A stretch of DNA of 64,000 nt from Fervidobacterium nodosum Rt17-B1 (lineage in GTDB: Bacteria; Thermotogota; Thermotogae; Thermotogales; Fervidobacteriaceae). Both the position numbers and the translations under genes were made by a program. Numbering within the stretch: the stretch's first letter is position 1; every line of letters begins with the position of its first letter. The notes under the pieces were generated by a model that saw only the letters and a list, made by a program, of their open reading frames with translations, had not been told where the DNA came from and did not search any database. The stretch is taken from positions 1,736,001 through 1,800,000 of the forward strand of contig NC_009718.1 in assembly GCF_000017545.1 (NCBI RefSeq), in the 5' to 3' direction. Positions 52,607 to 61,633 of this stretch are shown piece by piece.

Positions 52607-54808
52607 TTATTTTTGAGATTCTCTTTCTTTTAGTTTTTTGACAATAAACGATGCTACATGGATACCTTTCGTCCCTCTGCCAAAACCTGCGTCTACTCCA
52701 TTTTCTATTGCCATGTCGTTATTTATCTGTGTTCCTCCGACTATGATGAGTACTTTATCCCTTATTCCTTTTTCTATCGCCAGTTCGTTTAATCTTCTCA
52801 TATTTTTGATGTGCACATCGTTATGTGTAATTATCATCGATGCCAAAATAGCGTCTGCTCCGGTTTCTATGGCAGCATCAATTAATTTTTCTGGTGGCAC
52901 GCTTGTACCGAGGTAAACATATTTTATACCATACTTTTCTATACCACCGTGTTTTATGTCAAGTACTTCCCTTAAGCCAACTGAATGCTCGTCTTCACCA
53001 ACAGTGGCAGCTACAACTTTAATTGGGCGTTTTTCGACGAAGCTGAAAAGTTCTTCTTCAGGTAAAGTTTCTGGTTTCTTAGGAAGTTCAAGTTCATCGA
53101 TTTTAATTTCAAATGGCACTTTTGCTTTTACTTCAACGTATGTACCTTCAGATGGGTGAAGTACTGTCTTAGCTATAATTGTTGGTTCCTCAAGACCAAG
53201 TTTTTCACATACGGCAAGTGCCGCGGCTTCTGCGTATTCTTCGGGCAATGAGAAAGTCATATCTAGCTGTATCCAACCATCGGCAAACCATTCAACTTCA
53301 GGTTTTATCACGTTTCGTTTTTTCATATCTTTAATTTTTTCAAGTCTTAAATTAACGTTATCTGTTTCATCAAGCTCATCAATGAACTGTATTTTATCAG
53401 GATTATGGAACGTACATCCGTTAATTAAGTCGCATGGTTTTTCCAACCCTTCAGGTAAGTTATTGTAACCAAAGTGTTCACAAACTGGTGCCATGTAATC
53501 GTGGTCTCTTGGTACAACCGTACCGGCGGCTAATTCTCCATCTTTTTTTCTCGCTATTCCATCGCCGAATCTTTCTGGATAATATCCATTGTCAACGAAC
53601 ATTCCAGCTTCAAGAGCTTCGAAATAGCCTCCCATTTCGATTATCTCTTCGAGCATTAGTATAGCTCGCATTTTTAGTTCTCTAACTTTTTCCCTTATCG
53701 CTTCTTGGTCTATCTTTACGTATTTTTTAATTCCGTCCATTGCAAGCAATGTATGCTTTGCAGTTTCCACACCACGTATGGAATTTATATGCCATGGAAC
53801 GTTTCTTCCTTCGTCTGGTGTAATTGTTGATTGTAAATCCGCGCTTGTTAGTCTTGAAAGTACTGCGTTGAGAACATGCGCTCTTGTTGCGTCGAATAAG
53901 TCAGATTCAATGTATCGTGTATTCATCTGCGCTCTAAATCTGTAGCCTTGGAAAAGTTCTCTAAGTGCGACAGCGTATGGTAAATCGATACGCATTTCTG
54001 GAAGTGGAGCAATTACTGGTGGGACTGTTGAAAGTGCGATGTTTTCTTTTGGCATACCAACTTTGACAGAATACATACAATTGATACCATGCTGGACCAG
54101 TAATTCTGGCATAACGGTCCATGCCAATTTTGCTGATGCATTGGCGTTATGTGCACCATCTATTTGGAGCATATTTGCCCATGCCATTATCTTTTTTGCA
54201 ACTGCAGCATCTACAAATGACCTGACTGGATTGACACCCCTGTATAAGACATTGTACTGTGGGTCTTGGTGTGCGCCGTTAACTCCTTCTTCAGCGAATA
54301 AAACTGCAATTTCTGGACCTGCGACGCCCGAAACGTAGCTGTGGAAATTTATCGGTCTTCCAACTTCTTCTTCGATTAAATCAAGGGCTTTTCTTGTTGC
54401 TCTAACTTGTTTTCTTGTTATAGGGATTCCACCTACACCTTCTGGTGTCCCTTCTATAAGACCATCGAAGTGTGATTGACCAAGTGTGCGGATAACCATA
54501 ATATGGTCAGCACCATGCCATGCCGCCATTCTCATACGCCTAATATCGTCTTCAAACCTTCCTGAAGCGATTTCGGAAGTTATAACAACATCTGGTTGAG
54601 GATCTATGTTGTTGAAATAGTGAGCAGCAGGTAGTGGTATACTGTTTTTCAAAAGCTCACTTATTTGGTGATAATCGTATCTGTCTATTTTTGTCCCTTC
54701 TGGCAATTTCTTTCTCCAAGTCCAACCTCTTCTCTTAGGTCTATATTTATCTAAGTCTTTTAATATTTCTTCAACGTCGATTTGTTTTCTTGGGTCGAGT
54801 TTGTCCAT
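52607..54808 (-). CDS. oraE: OraE: D-ornithine 4,5-aminomutase large subunit
   Basis: A 733-aa adenosylcobalamin- and PLP-dependent mutase that moves the terminal amino group of D-ornithine to C4. The N-terminal TIM-barrel part carries PLP-binding and substrate segments (WHGADHIMVIRTLGQSHFDG). The C-terminal Rossmann domain has the B12 motif D-x-H-x2-G as EDEHSVGLRE (near 610) followed by GTSVPPEKL and VGGTQINND. It overlaps oraS by one base. Order and members match the clostridial oxidative ornithine pathway. Confidence 0.95.
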   Translation of the reverse strand: MDKLDPRKQIDVEEILKDLDKYRPKRRGWTWRKKLPEGTKIDRYDYHQISELLKNSIPLPAAHYFNNIDPQPDVVITSEIASGRFEDDIRRMRMAAWHGADHIMVIRTLGQSHFDGLIEGTPEGVGGIPITRKQVRATRKALDLIEEEVGRPINFHSYVSGVAGPEIAVLFAEEGVNGAHQDPQYNVLYRGVNPVRSFVDAAVAKKIMAWANMLQIDGAHNANASAKLAWTVMPELLVQHGINCMYSVKVGMPKENIALSTVPPVIAPLPEMRIDLPYAVALRELFQGYRFRAQMNTRYIESDLFDATRAHVLNAVLSRLTSADLQSTITPDEGRNVPWHINSIRGVETAKHTLLAMDGIKKYVKIDQEAIREKVRELKMRAILMLEEIIEMGGYFEALEAGMFVDNGYYPERFGDGIARKKDGELAAGTVVPRDHDYMAPVCEHFGYNNLPEGLEKPCDLINGCTFHNPDKIQFIDELDETDNVNLRLEKIKDMKKRNVIKPEVEWFADGWIQLDMTFSLPEEYAEAAALAVCEKLGLEEPTIIAKTVLHPSEGTYVEVKAKVPFEIKIDELELPKKPETLPEEELFSFVEKRPIKVVAATVGEDEHSVGLREVLDIKHGGIEKYGIKYVYLGTSVPPEKLIDAAIETGADAILASMIITHNDVHIKNMRRLNELAIEKGIRDKVLIIVGGTQINNDMAIENGVDAGFGRGTKGIHVASFIVKKLKERESQK

Positions 54809-55194
54809 TATTTACTCACCGCCCCTTTATTAATACCTTTGAATATTCTATCCACATCATCCCAGTATTGACCGTTAATCATTCTTCTACCTGCTTCTAT
54901 ATAATCGATGTTATGCTCCTTTGCAATTCGCCAAACAATATGGCCAGCACCTTTGCCAAGAAGTCCTTTTTCGAAAATCATATCAACTAGTTTCTTAGCT
55001 TCGATACTGTTAAATCCCATTCTCAAAAGTACTGACCTTTCAATCGATGGTGAAGTATGTGTTCTAGCGAGTTCAACTAATGGATCGACAATTTTTTCAA
55101 CAAGACTCCAAAAATATGCGTTTAATTCTTCGTCTGTCATGTTTTGCAAGTGTTTTGACCTTTCTACAAAATCGTCCGGCCTTGGTTTCATCAT
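54808..55194 (-). CDS. oraS: OraS: D-ornithine 4,5-aminomutase small subunit
   Basis: A small helical protein (about 128 aa) that pairs with OraE: KPRPDDFVERSKHLQNMTDEE, then RTHTSPSIERSVLLRMGFNS and GAGHIVWRIAKEH. GGAGGT sits 3 bp before ATG 55194 and 6 bp before ATG 55191, so either may be used; the frame from 55221 is inside ortB. It overlaps the ortB stop (ATGATG). Confidence 0.92.
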   Translation of the reverse strand: MMKPRPDDFVERSKHLQNMTDEELNAYFWSLVEKIVDPLVELARTHTSPSIERSVLLRMGFNSIEAKKLVDMIFEKGLLGKGAGHIVWRIAKEHNIDYIEAGRRMINGQYWDDVDRIFKGINKGAVSK

Positions 55195-56618
55195 AACACC
55201 TCCGAAATTTCTGAAATCCATTTTTTAATTTCTTCTTCAGTGGCTCTCAAATCTTCTTTGAGAAATTCCAATTCTTTTTCTGTAAATTGGTTCCTTCCTT
55301 CACGTTTTATAAGTTCTTTCAAGTAACTTTTTTTCATTTCTTCAACAGGATATTCTATGTATCCTATCTGAGATGGGTGCTCAGGTATTGCGATTACTTT
55401 ACCTGGTTTATCCTCCTTTATTGGATCTCCTCTTTTTACTACCATTCCCATCTTTTTGGCAAAAGTTAATTGAGCAGATGGTAATTTTCCAGCGCCTGTG
55501 TATTCTGTTTCGTTAACAACAATTGTTTGGTCTTCGTCCATTTCTAAAGCAAGAGCTATTGCCGCAGTTAAAGATGTGTTACCCGCAGGCCCTCTTTGTA
55601 GGCCTTCCAAGTTTGCAAGCATTTCTGTAACGTAAAATACTTCGCCTTGGGTAACTAAAACATATCTATCCATGTATCTGAGAGGTCTTGCGGCATTTTT
55701 TGGGACATCCGATCTGTCTGGGAATACGGCAAATGGTATGCCAAAACCAGTATGGCCAGTTGTGAAGTACTTTTTATTAAAATCGTTGTCACTTGCCATA
55801 TGCAGTCCTCTCAAATCAACGCTTGCGCCAATTATCTTTGTTTCTGTTGCTCCAGCTTTTTTCAATCCTCTTGCAGTTCCAGTAATTAGCCCACCACCTG
55901 CGTGTGTAACTACAACTGCATCTGGGAATTTTCCTGTGAGTTCTTTCATCTGTTCCGCAATTTCGTATCCTAACGTCTCTATCCCGGCTATTGCGTACGG
56001 AGAATAAAGTGACGCGTTAAAATAACCTGTTTCTTCCAAAAGTCTTAGTGTGTAGTAAAAAAGTTCTGGACCGACGGTAAGTTGAACAACTTCAGCACCA
56101 TAAGCTTCACACGCTCTACCTTTCTCCAAAATTTCCGGTTGGCCTCTCCAGTGGCTGTCGTAACATTCTTGGACGATAATGCATTTCAAACCTCTTTTAG
56201 CTGCTTGAGACGCGACCGCTGCACCATAATTTCCACTTGTTGCTGCAATAACTCCTTTGTAACCTAACTTTTGCGCGTGATAAACACTAACGGCTGCTCG
56301 CCTATCTTTGAAACTTCCCGAAGGATTTGTTGCTTCATCTTTCAAGAATATTCTTGCTCCTTTGCCCTTAGGTGCTAATTTTTTGATGAGTCTGTTTATA
56401 TTCTTGAGTTCGACAAGAGGTGTGTTTCCAACGCATGTTTCGGCTTGTATCTTTCTAACTTCTTCTATTGTGTACCCTACTTCTTGCATCATGCGTTCGT
56501 AATCGAATGCAAAATTTTGAATTATGAACTTTTCGTAATCTATGCCAACAGCTTTTTTCATTATTTCGGCTCGACGGGCCATAACCGCGTTGTATGAATA
56601 ATCTCTTGTTGGTGTCAT
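55191..56618 (-). CDS. ortB: OrtB: 2-amino-4-ketopentanoate thiolase, beta subunit
   Basis: A 475-aa fold-type II PLP enzyme related to cysteine/threonine synthases. The PLP Lys is in ATNPSGSFKDRRAAVS and the substrate-binding loop is AATSGNYGAAVASQAAKRG. With OrtA it cleaves 2-amino-4-ketopentanoate with CoA to acetyl-CoA and D-alanine. It overlaps ortA by 4 bp and oraS at its end. Confidence 0.94.
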   Translation of the reverse strand: MTPTRDYSYNAVMARRAEIMKKAVGIDYEKFIIQNFAFDYERMMQEVGYTIEEVRKIQAETCVGNTPLVELKNINRLIKKLAPKGKGARIFLKDEATNPSGSFKDRRAAVSVYHAQKLGYKGVIAATSGNYGAAVASQAAKRGLKCIIVQECYDSHWRGQPEILEKGRACEAYGAEVVQLTVGPELFYYTLRLLEETGYFNASLYSPYAIAGIETLGYEIAEQMKELTGKFPDAVVVTHAGGGLITGTARGLKKAGATETKIIGASVDLRGLHMASDNDFNKKYFTTGHTGFGIPFAVFPDRSDVPKNAARPLRYMDRYVLVTQGEVFYVTEMLANLEGLQRGPAGNTSLTAAIALALEMDEDQTIVVNETEYTGAGKLPSAQLTFAKKMGMVVKRGDPIKEDKPGKVIAIPEHPSQIGYIEYPVEEMKKSYLKELIKREGRNQFTEKELEFLKEDLRATEEEIKKWISEISEVL

Positions 56619-56950
56619 TTTTGATCACCGCCATTTTGCTTACTATTTCCTTCAGGGGATTCTAAAATCTCTCTCAATTCTTTTCCAATGGTTATTAATT
56701 CTGGAATTGGCTCTCCAAAATCATGTTCGTATTTTGGATTAATTGCAACCAATCTCCCCGTGACTATTCGCCCAGTCATTGTTTGAATGCTTACGGTTGC
56801 GTCAAGTGAAGCTATTTCATTTATAAGGAAACCTTTTACGCGCATTTGAAGAGGAACTTTTTTTGTATCTTCAGGTACTTGTGGAGCTCTTTCTTCCGGC
56901 GATAAGATGGTCACTTCTATTTGGACCCAATCGCCTTTACGTGCAAGCAT
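56615..56950 (-). CDS. ortA: OrtA: 2-amino-4-ketopentanoate thiolase, alpha subunit
   Basis: A 111-aa partner of OrtB: KGDWVQIEVTILSPEERAPQ, GFLINEIASLDATVSI, TMTGRIVTGRLVAINPKYEH. Position between ord and ortB with 4-bp overlap is diagnostic. AAAGGTGG precedes the ATG. Confidence 0.93.
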   Translation of the reverse strand: MLARKGDWVQIEVTILSPEERAPQVPEDTKKVPLQMRVKGFLINEIASLDATVSIQTMTGRIVTGRLVAINPKYEHDFGEPIPELITIGKELREILESPEGNSKQNGGDQK

Positions 56951-56989
56951 TTTAAAATACCACCTTTCATCTTTGATTTTAGTTAATCA

Positions 56990-58000
56990 TCATTCCATTT
57001 GAGAAAGGATTGACCTTGGAACTGGCAAATCTGCCATACATTTAAGTCCGGGTTGCGCACCAATTACTATAGGTATCATGTTGGTTGCTATAGCTATAGT
57101 TGCCTTCCCACCAGGGATTTCGGGTTTTATCGAAAGGTTGATGTTTATATCTCCGTAAATCTCTATGTAATCACCTGTTTCGACACCTTCCAATTGTGGA
57201 TGAATTTGTTGTGGGTGGTAAAGTTCTATAACACATTTATCGCCAACATATGCTTTTGCTGAGTGATTACATCCAGCAACCATACCAGGTTGCACCTTCA
57301 CGACAGGTGTTTCTCTGTATACATTCGAAATTATTGGTTTTCTTTCTTCTTCGATTTTTGTTATGCTCCAGCCTAACGCTCTTGAAATCATAGCTATGCT
57401 TTGTGGAAAACCGATGTGTCCAACTATATTTCCTTTCTTTAAGCCTTCTTCAAATTGTTCAGGTGTTGTACCAACGCCCTGTGTTTCCATAACTGTTTTT
57501 CCAAATGGTGAAAGGTCATTTATTCTCTTTGCTATAATTTTATTAACTTTTGTGCATACACCAGTGAGAGATATGATAAGCGTATCAAGAACGAAGCCTG
57601 GATTGACACCTGTCCCAAGTATGGTGACTCCGTACCTTCTTGCGAGACTGTCCATGTAAAGTGATTCTTCAGGGTGTGAATCAAAAGGAAATGCCATTTC
57701 TTCCGCTATAGTAATTACGTTTGCGTGATTCTTAACAGCATACTCGATTTGTGGAAGGACATCTCTAACGAAAGAGCTAGTTGCTATAACAACTAAATCA
57801 GGATTTGTTTCTTCTATAACATCTATGGAATCTCTCACTCTTACGCCATATTTACCTAAACCGAGGAGTTCTCCAACATCTTTTCCTATGAACTCTGGAT
57901 TTTTATCGATGACACCAACCAATTTCATAAACTTGCTTTCAATAACATTCTTTGCGATACCTCTACCCATCGCACCAAATCCCCAAGTAACTATACGCAT
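56990..58000 (-). CDS. ord: Ord: 2,4-diaminopentanoate dehydrogenase
   Basis: A 336-aa NAD(P)-dependent oxidative deaminase converting 2,4-diaminopentanoate to 2-amino-4-ketopentanoate. It has an N-terminal Rossmann fold ([20 protein letters not shown]) of the dihydrodipicolinate-reductase type, and [13 protein letters not shown]. It is the first gene of the operon, with an AGGAGG site directly after an A11 tract on the coding strand. Together the five enzymes convert D-ornithine to acetyl-CoA and D-alanine with NAD(P)H gain. No ornithine racemase gene is in the window. Confidence 0.94.
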   Translation of the reverse strand: MRIVTWGFGAMGRGIAKNVIESKFMKLVGVIDKNPEFIGKDVGELLGLGKYGVRVRDSIDVIEETNPDLVVIATSSFVRDVLPQIEYAVKNHANVITIAEEMAFPFDSHPEESLYMDSLARRYGVTILGTGVNPGFVLDTLIISLTGVCTKVNKIIAKRINDLSPFGKTVMETQGVGTTPEQFEEGLKKGNIVGHIGFPQSIAMISRALGWSITKIEEERKPIISNVYRETPVVKVQPGMVAGCNHSAKAYVGDKCVIELYHPQQIHPQLEGVETGDYIEIYGDININLSIKPEIPGGKATIAIATNMIPIVIGAQPGLKCMADLPVPRSILSQME

Positions 58001-58331
58001 TCTAAAACCTCCTTTTTTTTTTTACAATAATGCCTTCCCTATATAAATTTTAACTTTTATACATGTCTATTTCCAAATTTCCACCTTACAAGCAATTACA
58101 ATATAATACGAATAGAGAGCATGTATCACTTTTATACTCTTTTTCCCACTTTTTTGCTTAAGTATACTCTCTTTAGTTAATTTTTTCTTTGCTCCTTTAC
58201 CAGAAATAATGATTTTGATACAGTCTAAAAAAATATTTTTTGAAAAGAGGTGATTATCGATAACCATTTAAAATAGATGATAAACATAATAATTAATTTT
58301 AATGTAACAAACAATTTTCACTAATAGACCA
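58001..58331. other. Intergenic region upstream of the ornithine operon
   Basis: Very AT-rich and gene-free. It must hold the minus-strand promoter of ord. Candidate -10 boxes (TATAAA near 58055, TATATAG near 58040) occur, but no convincing -35 pairs with them. An 11-nt T tract at 58013-58023 precedes the ord ribosome site on the minus strand as A11. Confidence 0.4.
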
Positions 58332-58359
58332 TTGAAAGTAACACAGCAAATGATATAAT
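58332..58359 (+). promoter_or_regulatory. Promoter of the small TTEE-repeat protein
   Basis: TTGAAA (58332-58337), 16 nt, TATAAT (58354-58359), about 65 bp before the start codon. Confidence 0.65.
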
Positions 58360-58424
58360 AAAGGCGAAAGAAGTTAAAAAATAAAATCGTGCAACTCAAT
58401 TACACTTACAGGGAGGTTGGAGCT

Positions 58425-58682
58425 ATGGCATCCAAAAAAGGTTTGACAGTAACACTTATAGTTATCGCTATTATCGTTGTAGCTATCATTTGGGCAGTAG
58501 CAGCAAACAAGAGTAAAGCAGCTGCAACAACAGAAGAAGCAACAACAACAGAAGAAGTAACAACAGAAGAAACAACAACAGAAGAAATGCCAGCTGAAGA
58601 AGTAACAACAGAAGAAACAACAACAGAAGAAATGCCAACAGAAGAAACAACAACAGAAGAAGCAACAGAAGCAACATACTAA
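58425..58682 (+). CDS. Small membrane-anchored protein with acidic Thr/Glu repeat tail
   Basis: An 85-aa protein: MASKKG, then one transmembrane helix (residues about 7-27, LTVTLIVIAIIVVAIIWAVAA), then a tail built almost only of TTEE-type units (TTEEVTTEETTTEEMPAEE and repeats). The tail is encoded by short ACAACAGAAGAA-like DNA repeats that can expand or contract. GGGAGG precedes the ATG and the gene has its own promoter and terminator. A type II (tail outside) topology is likely from the basic N-terminus. No homologous family is recognised; a surface spacer or charge-layer peptide is conceivable. Confidence 0.7.
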   Translation: MASKKGLTVTLIVIAIIVVAIIWAVAANKSKAAATTEEATTTEEVTTEETTTEEMPAEEVTTEETTTEEMPTEETTTEEATEATY

Positions 58683-58709
58683 TTTTTATTTGTTCATAAC
58701 GGAAAAAAT

Positions 58710-58730
58710 ATGCGGGCGTTCAGCCCGCAT
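58710..58730. terminator. Bidirectional terminator between the TTEE gene and purB
   Basis: ATGCGGGC (58710-58717), loop GTTCA, GCCCGCAT (58723-58730), then TTTTTT. On the minus strand it is followed by ATTTTTTCC, serving the convergent purB gene. Confidence 0.92.
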
Positions 58731-58733
58731 TTT

Positions 58734-60029
58734 TTATTCTTGTCTTCCGAATCGTTTATAAATTTCTTCAATATTTCTTAAATAGTAATCTGGTTTGAAT
58801 ATTTCATCAATTTTGTCTGCTAACAATTTAGAAATGTTCTCATCTTTTTTCAACATTTCCTTGAAACTTTTACCTGTTTCCCAACATTCTAATGCATATT
58901 TTTGAACTATTGTATAGGCTTCTTCTCTACTCATTCCAACATCTACAAGCGCGAGCATTACTCTTTGTGAGTAAACTAAACCGTTGGTTATATCTATGTT
59001 TTTTACGATATTCTTGTCGAAAATTTTTATGTTTTCAATTATGTGTCTTGTTTTTTCTATCATATAATATATTGTCATAGTTGAATCTGGAAGTATGTAT
59101 CTCTCAGCTGATGAATGAGAAATATCTCTTTCATGCCAAAGAGCCATATTTTCGAAACCAACCTGCGCATAACTTCTTATTAATCTTGCCATACCTGTTA
59201 GTCTTTCGCACAGAATTGGGTTTTTTTTATGTGGCATCGCCGATGATCCTCTTTGTCCTTCTTTGAATGGTTCCATTGCCTCAAGTACTTCAGTTTTCTG
59301 TAGATGCCTTATTTCTATCGCTATTCTCTCAATCAAACCTGCTAATACAGCAAATACAGAGAGCATGTGTGCTATATAATCTCTGGATATAACTTGTGTG
59401 GCTACTGGCGTAGGTTTTAAGCCAAGTTTTTGGAGTGCTATTTTTTCGATTTCAGGGTCTATATTCGCATAGTTTCCAACGGCACCGCTTAATTTTCCAA
59501 CTGCTATTTCTTCTTTAACGTATTTTAGTCTTTCTATATTTCTTGTCAATTCAGCATACCAAGAAAGAAATTTTAAACCAAACGATGTCGGTTCTGCGTG
59601 TACTCCATGTGTTCTACCAATCGTTGGAAGTTTTTTGTACTCAATGGCCTTTTTATACAACGATTCGCCTAATTTTTCACAGGAATTTATAATTGTATCT
59701 AAACATCGAACTAACGCCAGTGAATTTGCTGTATCTACGATATCAGATGAAGTTAATCCATAGTGAAAATATCTTGCCTCATCACCCATATTTTTCGTAA
59801 CAGACTTGATAAACGCTATAACATCATGGTCAACTATCTTTTCTGTTTCAAGAATATCGTCTACATCGATGGATGCACTTTCTCTTATCTTTTGAGCGGT
59901 ACCTTTTGGAGCGATGTTTTTTTCTTCGTAAGCTTCCACAACAGCAAGCTCTACTTCTAACCATCTTTCGTACTGTGTCTTCAATGTCCATAAGCTTTTC
60001 AAAGGTTCAAGTGCGTATCTTTCTACCAT
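58734..60029 (-). CDS. purB: Adenylosuccinate lyase
   Basis: A 431-aa lyase of the fumarase/aspartase superfamily acting in purine synthesis and the AMP branch. The family signature GSSAMPHKKNP is present (near residue 255), as are the TSSDIVDTA block and RTHGVHAEPTSFG with the catalytic His. The ATG at 60029 is favoured by GGGGGGT 9 bp upstream; it lies just after the stop of the methyltransferase gene, so the two are coupled. Length is normal. Confidence 0.95.
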   Translation of the reverse strand: MVERYALEPLKSLWTLKTQYERWLEVELAVVEAYEEKNIAPKGTAQKIRESASIDVDDILETEKIVDHDVIAFIKSVTKNMGDEARYFHYGLTSSDIVDTANSLALVRCLDTIINSCEKLGESLYKKAIEYKKLPTIGRTHGVHAEPTSFGLKFLSWYAELTRNIERLKYVKEEIAVGKLSGAVGNYANIDPEIEKIALQKLGLKPTPVATQVISRDYIAHMLSVFAVLAGLIERIAIEIRHLQKTEVLEAMEPFKEGQRGSSAMPHKKNPILCERLTGMARLIRSYAQVGFENMALWHERDISHSSAERYILPDSTMTIYYMIEKTRHIIENIKIFDKNIVKNIDITNGLVYSQRVMLALVDVGMSREEAYTIVQKYALECWETGKSFKEMLKKDENISKLLADKIDEIFKPDYYLRNIEEIYKRFGRQE

Positions 60030-60034
60030 TTCAA

Positions 60035-60706
60035 CTACACCCCCCACTGTGGTGGATCAATTATCACCTCGTACCCACCATTTTTCTTTCCTCTAATTGC
60101 CACTAATTTCGCATTTTTTTCAAGTGTACCGTGGAAAAAACACATCCTTTGAACTATCAATTTGTGCTCTGATAGAATATTGATAACAGGCACAAGTAAC
60201 TTAGGTGACATAACGAATACAAAAGTGCCTTTATTTCTAAGAAGGTATGATGATGATTTGATAAAGTCATTAATCAGTTCTAAGCCAGCACTTCGAGACA
60301 TATTTCTAATTTTATCAGGACTCTTTTTACCAACATGAAAGGGGAAGTTTGAAACGACCATGTCAAAGCTTTCGGCTTTGAAATAATTTTCCACATCTCT
60401 AACATCACAGTGAAGGAATTTAACTTTATCTTCAAGATTATTTACATGGATACCTTCAATTGCCAATTCGTACAATTCATGTTGGATTTCTATTCCGGTT
60501 ACATAAAGATTATACAGCTTGGCTAATGCAAATGCAACTATCCCTGTTCCGCTTCCCAATTCGATTACGTTTTTTATATCACTTGTTGGTTTTGAATACC
60601 AAACTAAAAAAGCCGACGCATGCGTCGGCTTATGTGAAGGTATATCGATTGTTTTAATATTTCTTAGAATTTCTGCTGAGAATTTTTCTGGTTGTTTAAT
60701 GTTCAT
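60035..60706 (-). CDS. TrmN6-like adenine N6-methyltransferase
   Basis: A 223-aa SAM-dependent methyltransferase: motif I VIELGSGTGIVAFALA (near 48), acidic ligand in VTGIEIQHELYELA, and the N6-adenine motif as SNFPFH in place of NPPY/NPPF. Resemblance is to tRNA1(Val) A37 methyltransferases (YfiC/TrmN6). The altered motif leaves the exact target uncertain. It sits between flgL and purB on the same strand. A 22-bp perfect palindrome lies within its 5' coding part. Confidence 0.75.
   Translation of the reverse strand: MNIKQPEKFSAEILRNIKTIDIPSHKPTHASAFLVWYSKPTSDIKNVIELGSGTGIVAFALAKLYNLYVTGIEIQHELYELAIEGIHVNNLEDKVKFLHCDVRDVENYFKAESFDMVVSNFPFHVGKKSPDKIRNMSRSAGLELINDFIKSSSYLLRNKGTFVFVMSPKLLVPVINILSEHKLIVQRMCFFHGTLEKNAKLVAIRGKKNGGYEVIIDPPQWGV
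60610..60631 (-). promoter_or_regulatory. Intragenic 22-bp perfect palindrome with terminator character
   Basis: AAGCCGACGCA and its exact complement (60610-60631) are GC-rich in AT-rich surroundings and lie about codons 26-33 of the methyltransferase gene (KPTHASAF). In the direction of transcription the hairpin is followed directly by TTTTTTA, so it has the form of an intrinsic terminator inside a coding region. Confidence 0.6.
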
Positions 60707-60709
60707 TTA

Positions 60710-61603
60710 TTATCCACCCACAAAGTCAACTAATGATTTTTGGATAGCCATAGCGGCAGACTTAAGCGCAGCTTCAAGAACGGATTGTTGCATTGATAGA
60801 TCTGTCAACACTTTTGTTAAATCAGCATCTTGTTCTTTGGAAAGATATTCGGTGTTAAACAATTTTAAATCCTCTATTCTTGATGAAACCATTTCCGCCA
60901 TTCTTGATGTGGAACCGACGTTTGCGAAGTGTTCCATAACGGATTTTTCCAAAATATCTATTTCTTTCAGAGAAATATTTGAAAGCTTTTTTTCGTCACC
61001 TTCTTGCAAAGCTTGAATTGCATCATCGATTGTTGAAAAAACAGTCTTTCCATTATTCAATGTGAATACGTCGTATACAGTTACACCGTAAGTTATACTG
61101 TATCCTAACACGTTTGCTTTTCTTCGAACATTTGCTTCAATAGGTGTTACTATATTTCCATTTTCGTCTACAGGTTTTAACTCGGATCTTGCGCCGCCGA
61201 ATATGAACTCATCACCAACACGTGTATTTGATACTTCTATCAAATGTTCTTTAATGGCTTTTAACTCAGCAGCAATTGCGTTTCTTTCATCTACTGTATT
61301 TGTCCCATTTGCACCTCTTACCATCAATTCACGAACACGGTGATATAAGTCTGACAATTCTTGTAGAGTGGTATCGTAAGATTGGACAAAGTTGTTTATA
61401 TGATCGACATTCCTTTTGAATTGTTCAAGTTCTCTGAGCCTGCTTGATATATTTGAAGCTCGTGTTGCGATAACTGCGTCATCGCTTGGATATTGAACTT
61501 CTTTTCCGGAAGATAACTTATCATGCATCCGAGCAATTCTGTATAAACTTTGTTGTATATTAAAAAGCGATCTTTCATTAATCATATTGTTTGTTATACG
61601 CAT
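60710..61603 (-). CDS. flgL: Flagellar hook-filament junction protein FlgL
   Basis: A 297-aa flagellin-like junction protein. The N-terminal coiled-coil region MRITNNMINERSLFNIQQSL and the C-terminal LEAALKSAAMAIQKSLVDFVGG are the conserved parts that pack in the axial structure. The middle (DEFIFGGARSELKPVDENG) is the exposed domain. It is exported by the flagellar type III system. AGGAGGGG precedes the ATG, 30 bp after flgK. Confidence 0.93.
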   Translation of the reverse strand: MRITNNMINERSLFNIQQSLYRIARMHDKLSSGKEVQYPSDDAVIATRASNISSRLRELEQFKRNVDHINNFVQSYDTTLQELSDLYHRVRELMVRGANGTNTVDERNAIAAELKAIKEHLIEVSNTRVGDEFIFGGARSELKPVDENGNIVTPIEANVRRKANVLGYSITYGVTVYDVFTLNNGKTVFSTIDDAIQALQEGDEKKLSNISLKEIDILEKSVMEHFANVGSTSRMAEMVSSRIEDLKLFNTEYLSKEQDADLTKVLTDLSMQQSVLEAALKSAAMAIQKSLVDFVGG

Positions 61604-61633
61604 TTGTGCCCCTCCTTTTTATTAATCTCTCGA

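Noticed and set aside
58486-58677. Minus-strand poly-Leu open frame opposite the TTEE-repeat gene
   Set aside because: It is the antisense of GAA/ACA repeats and has no start signals. The plus-strand frame has promoter, ribosome site and terminator.
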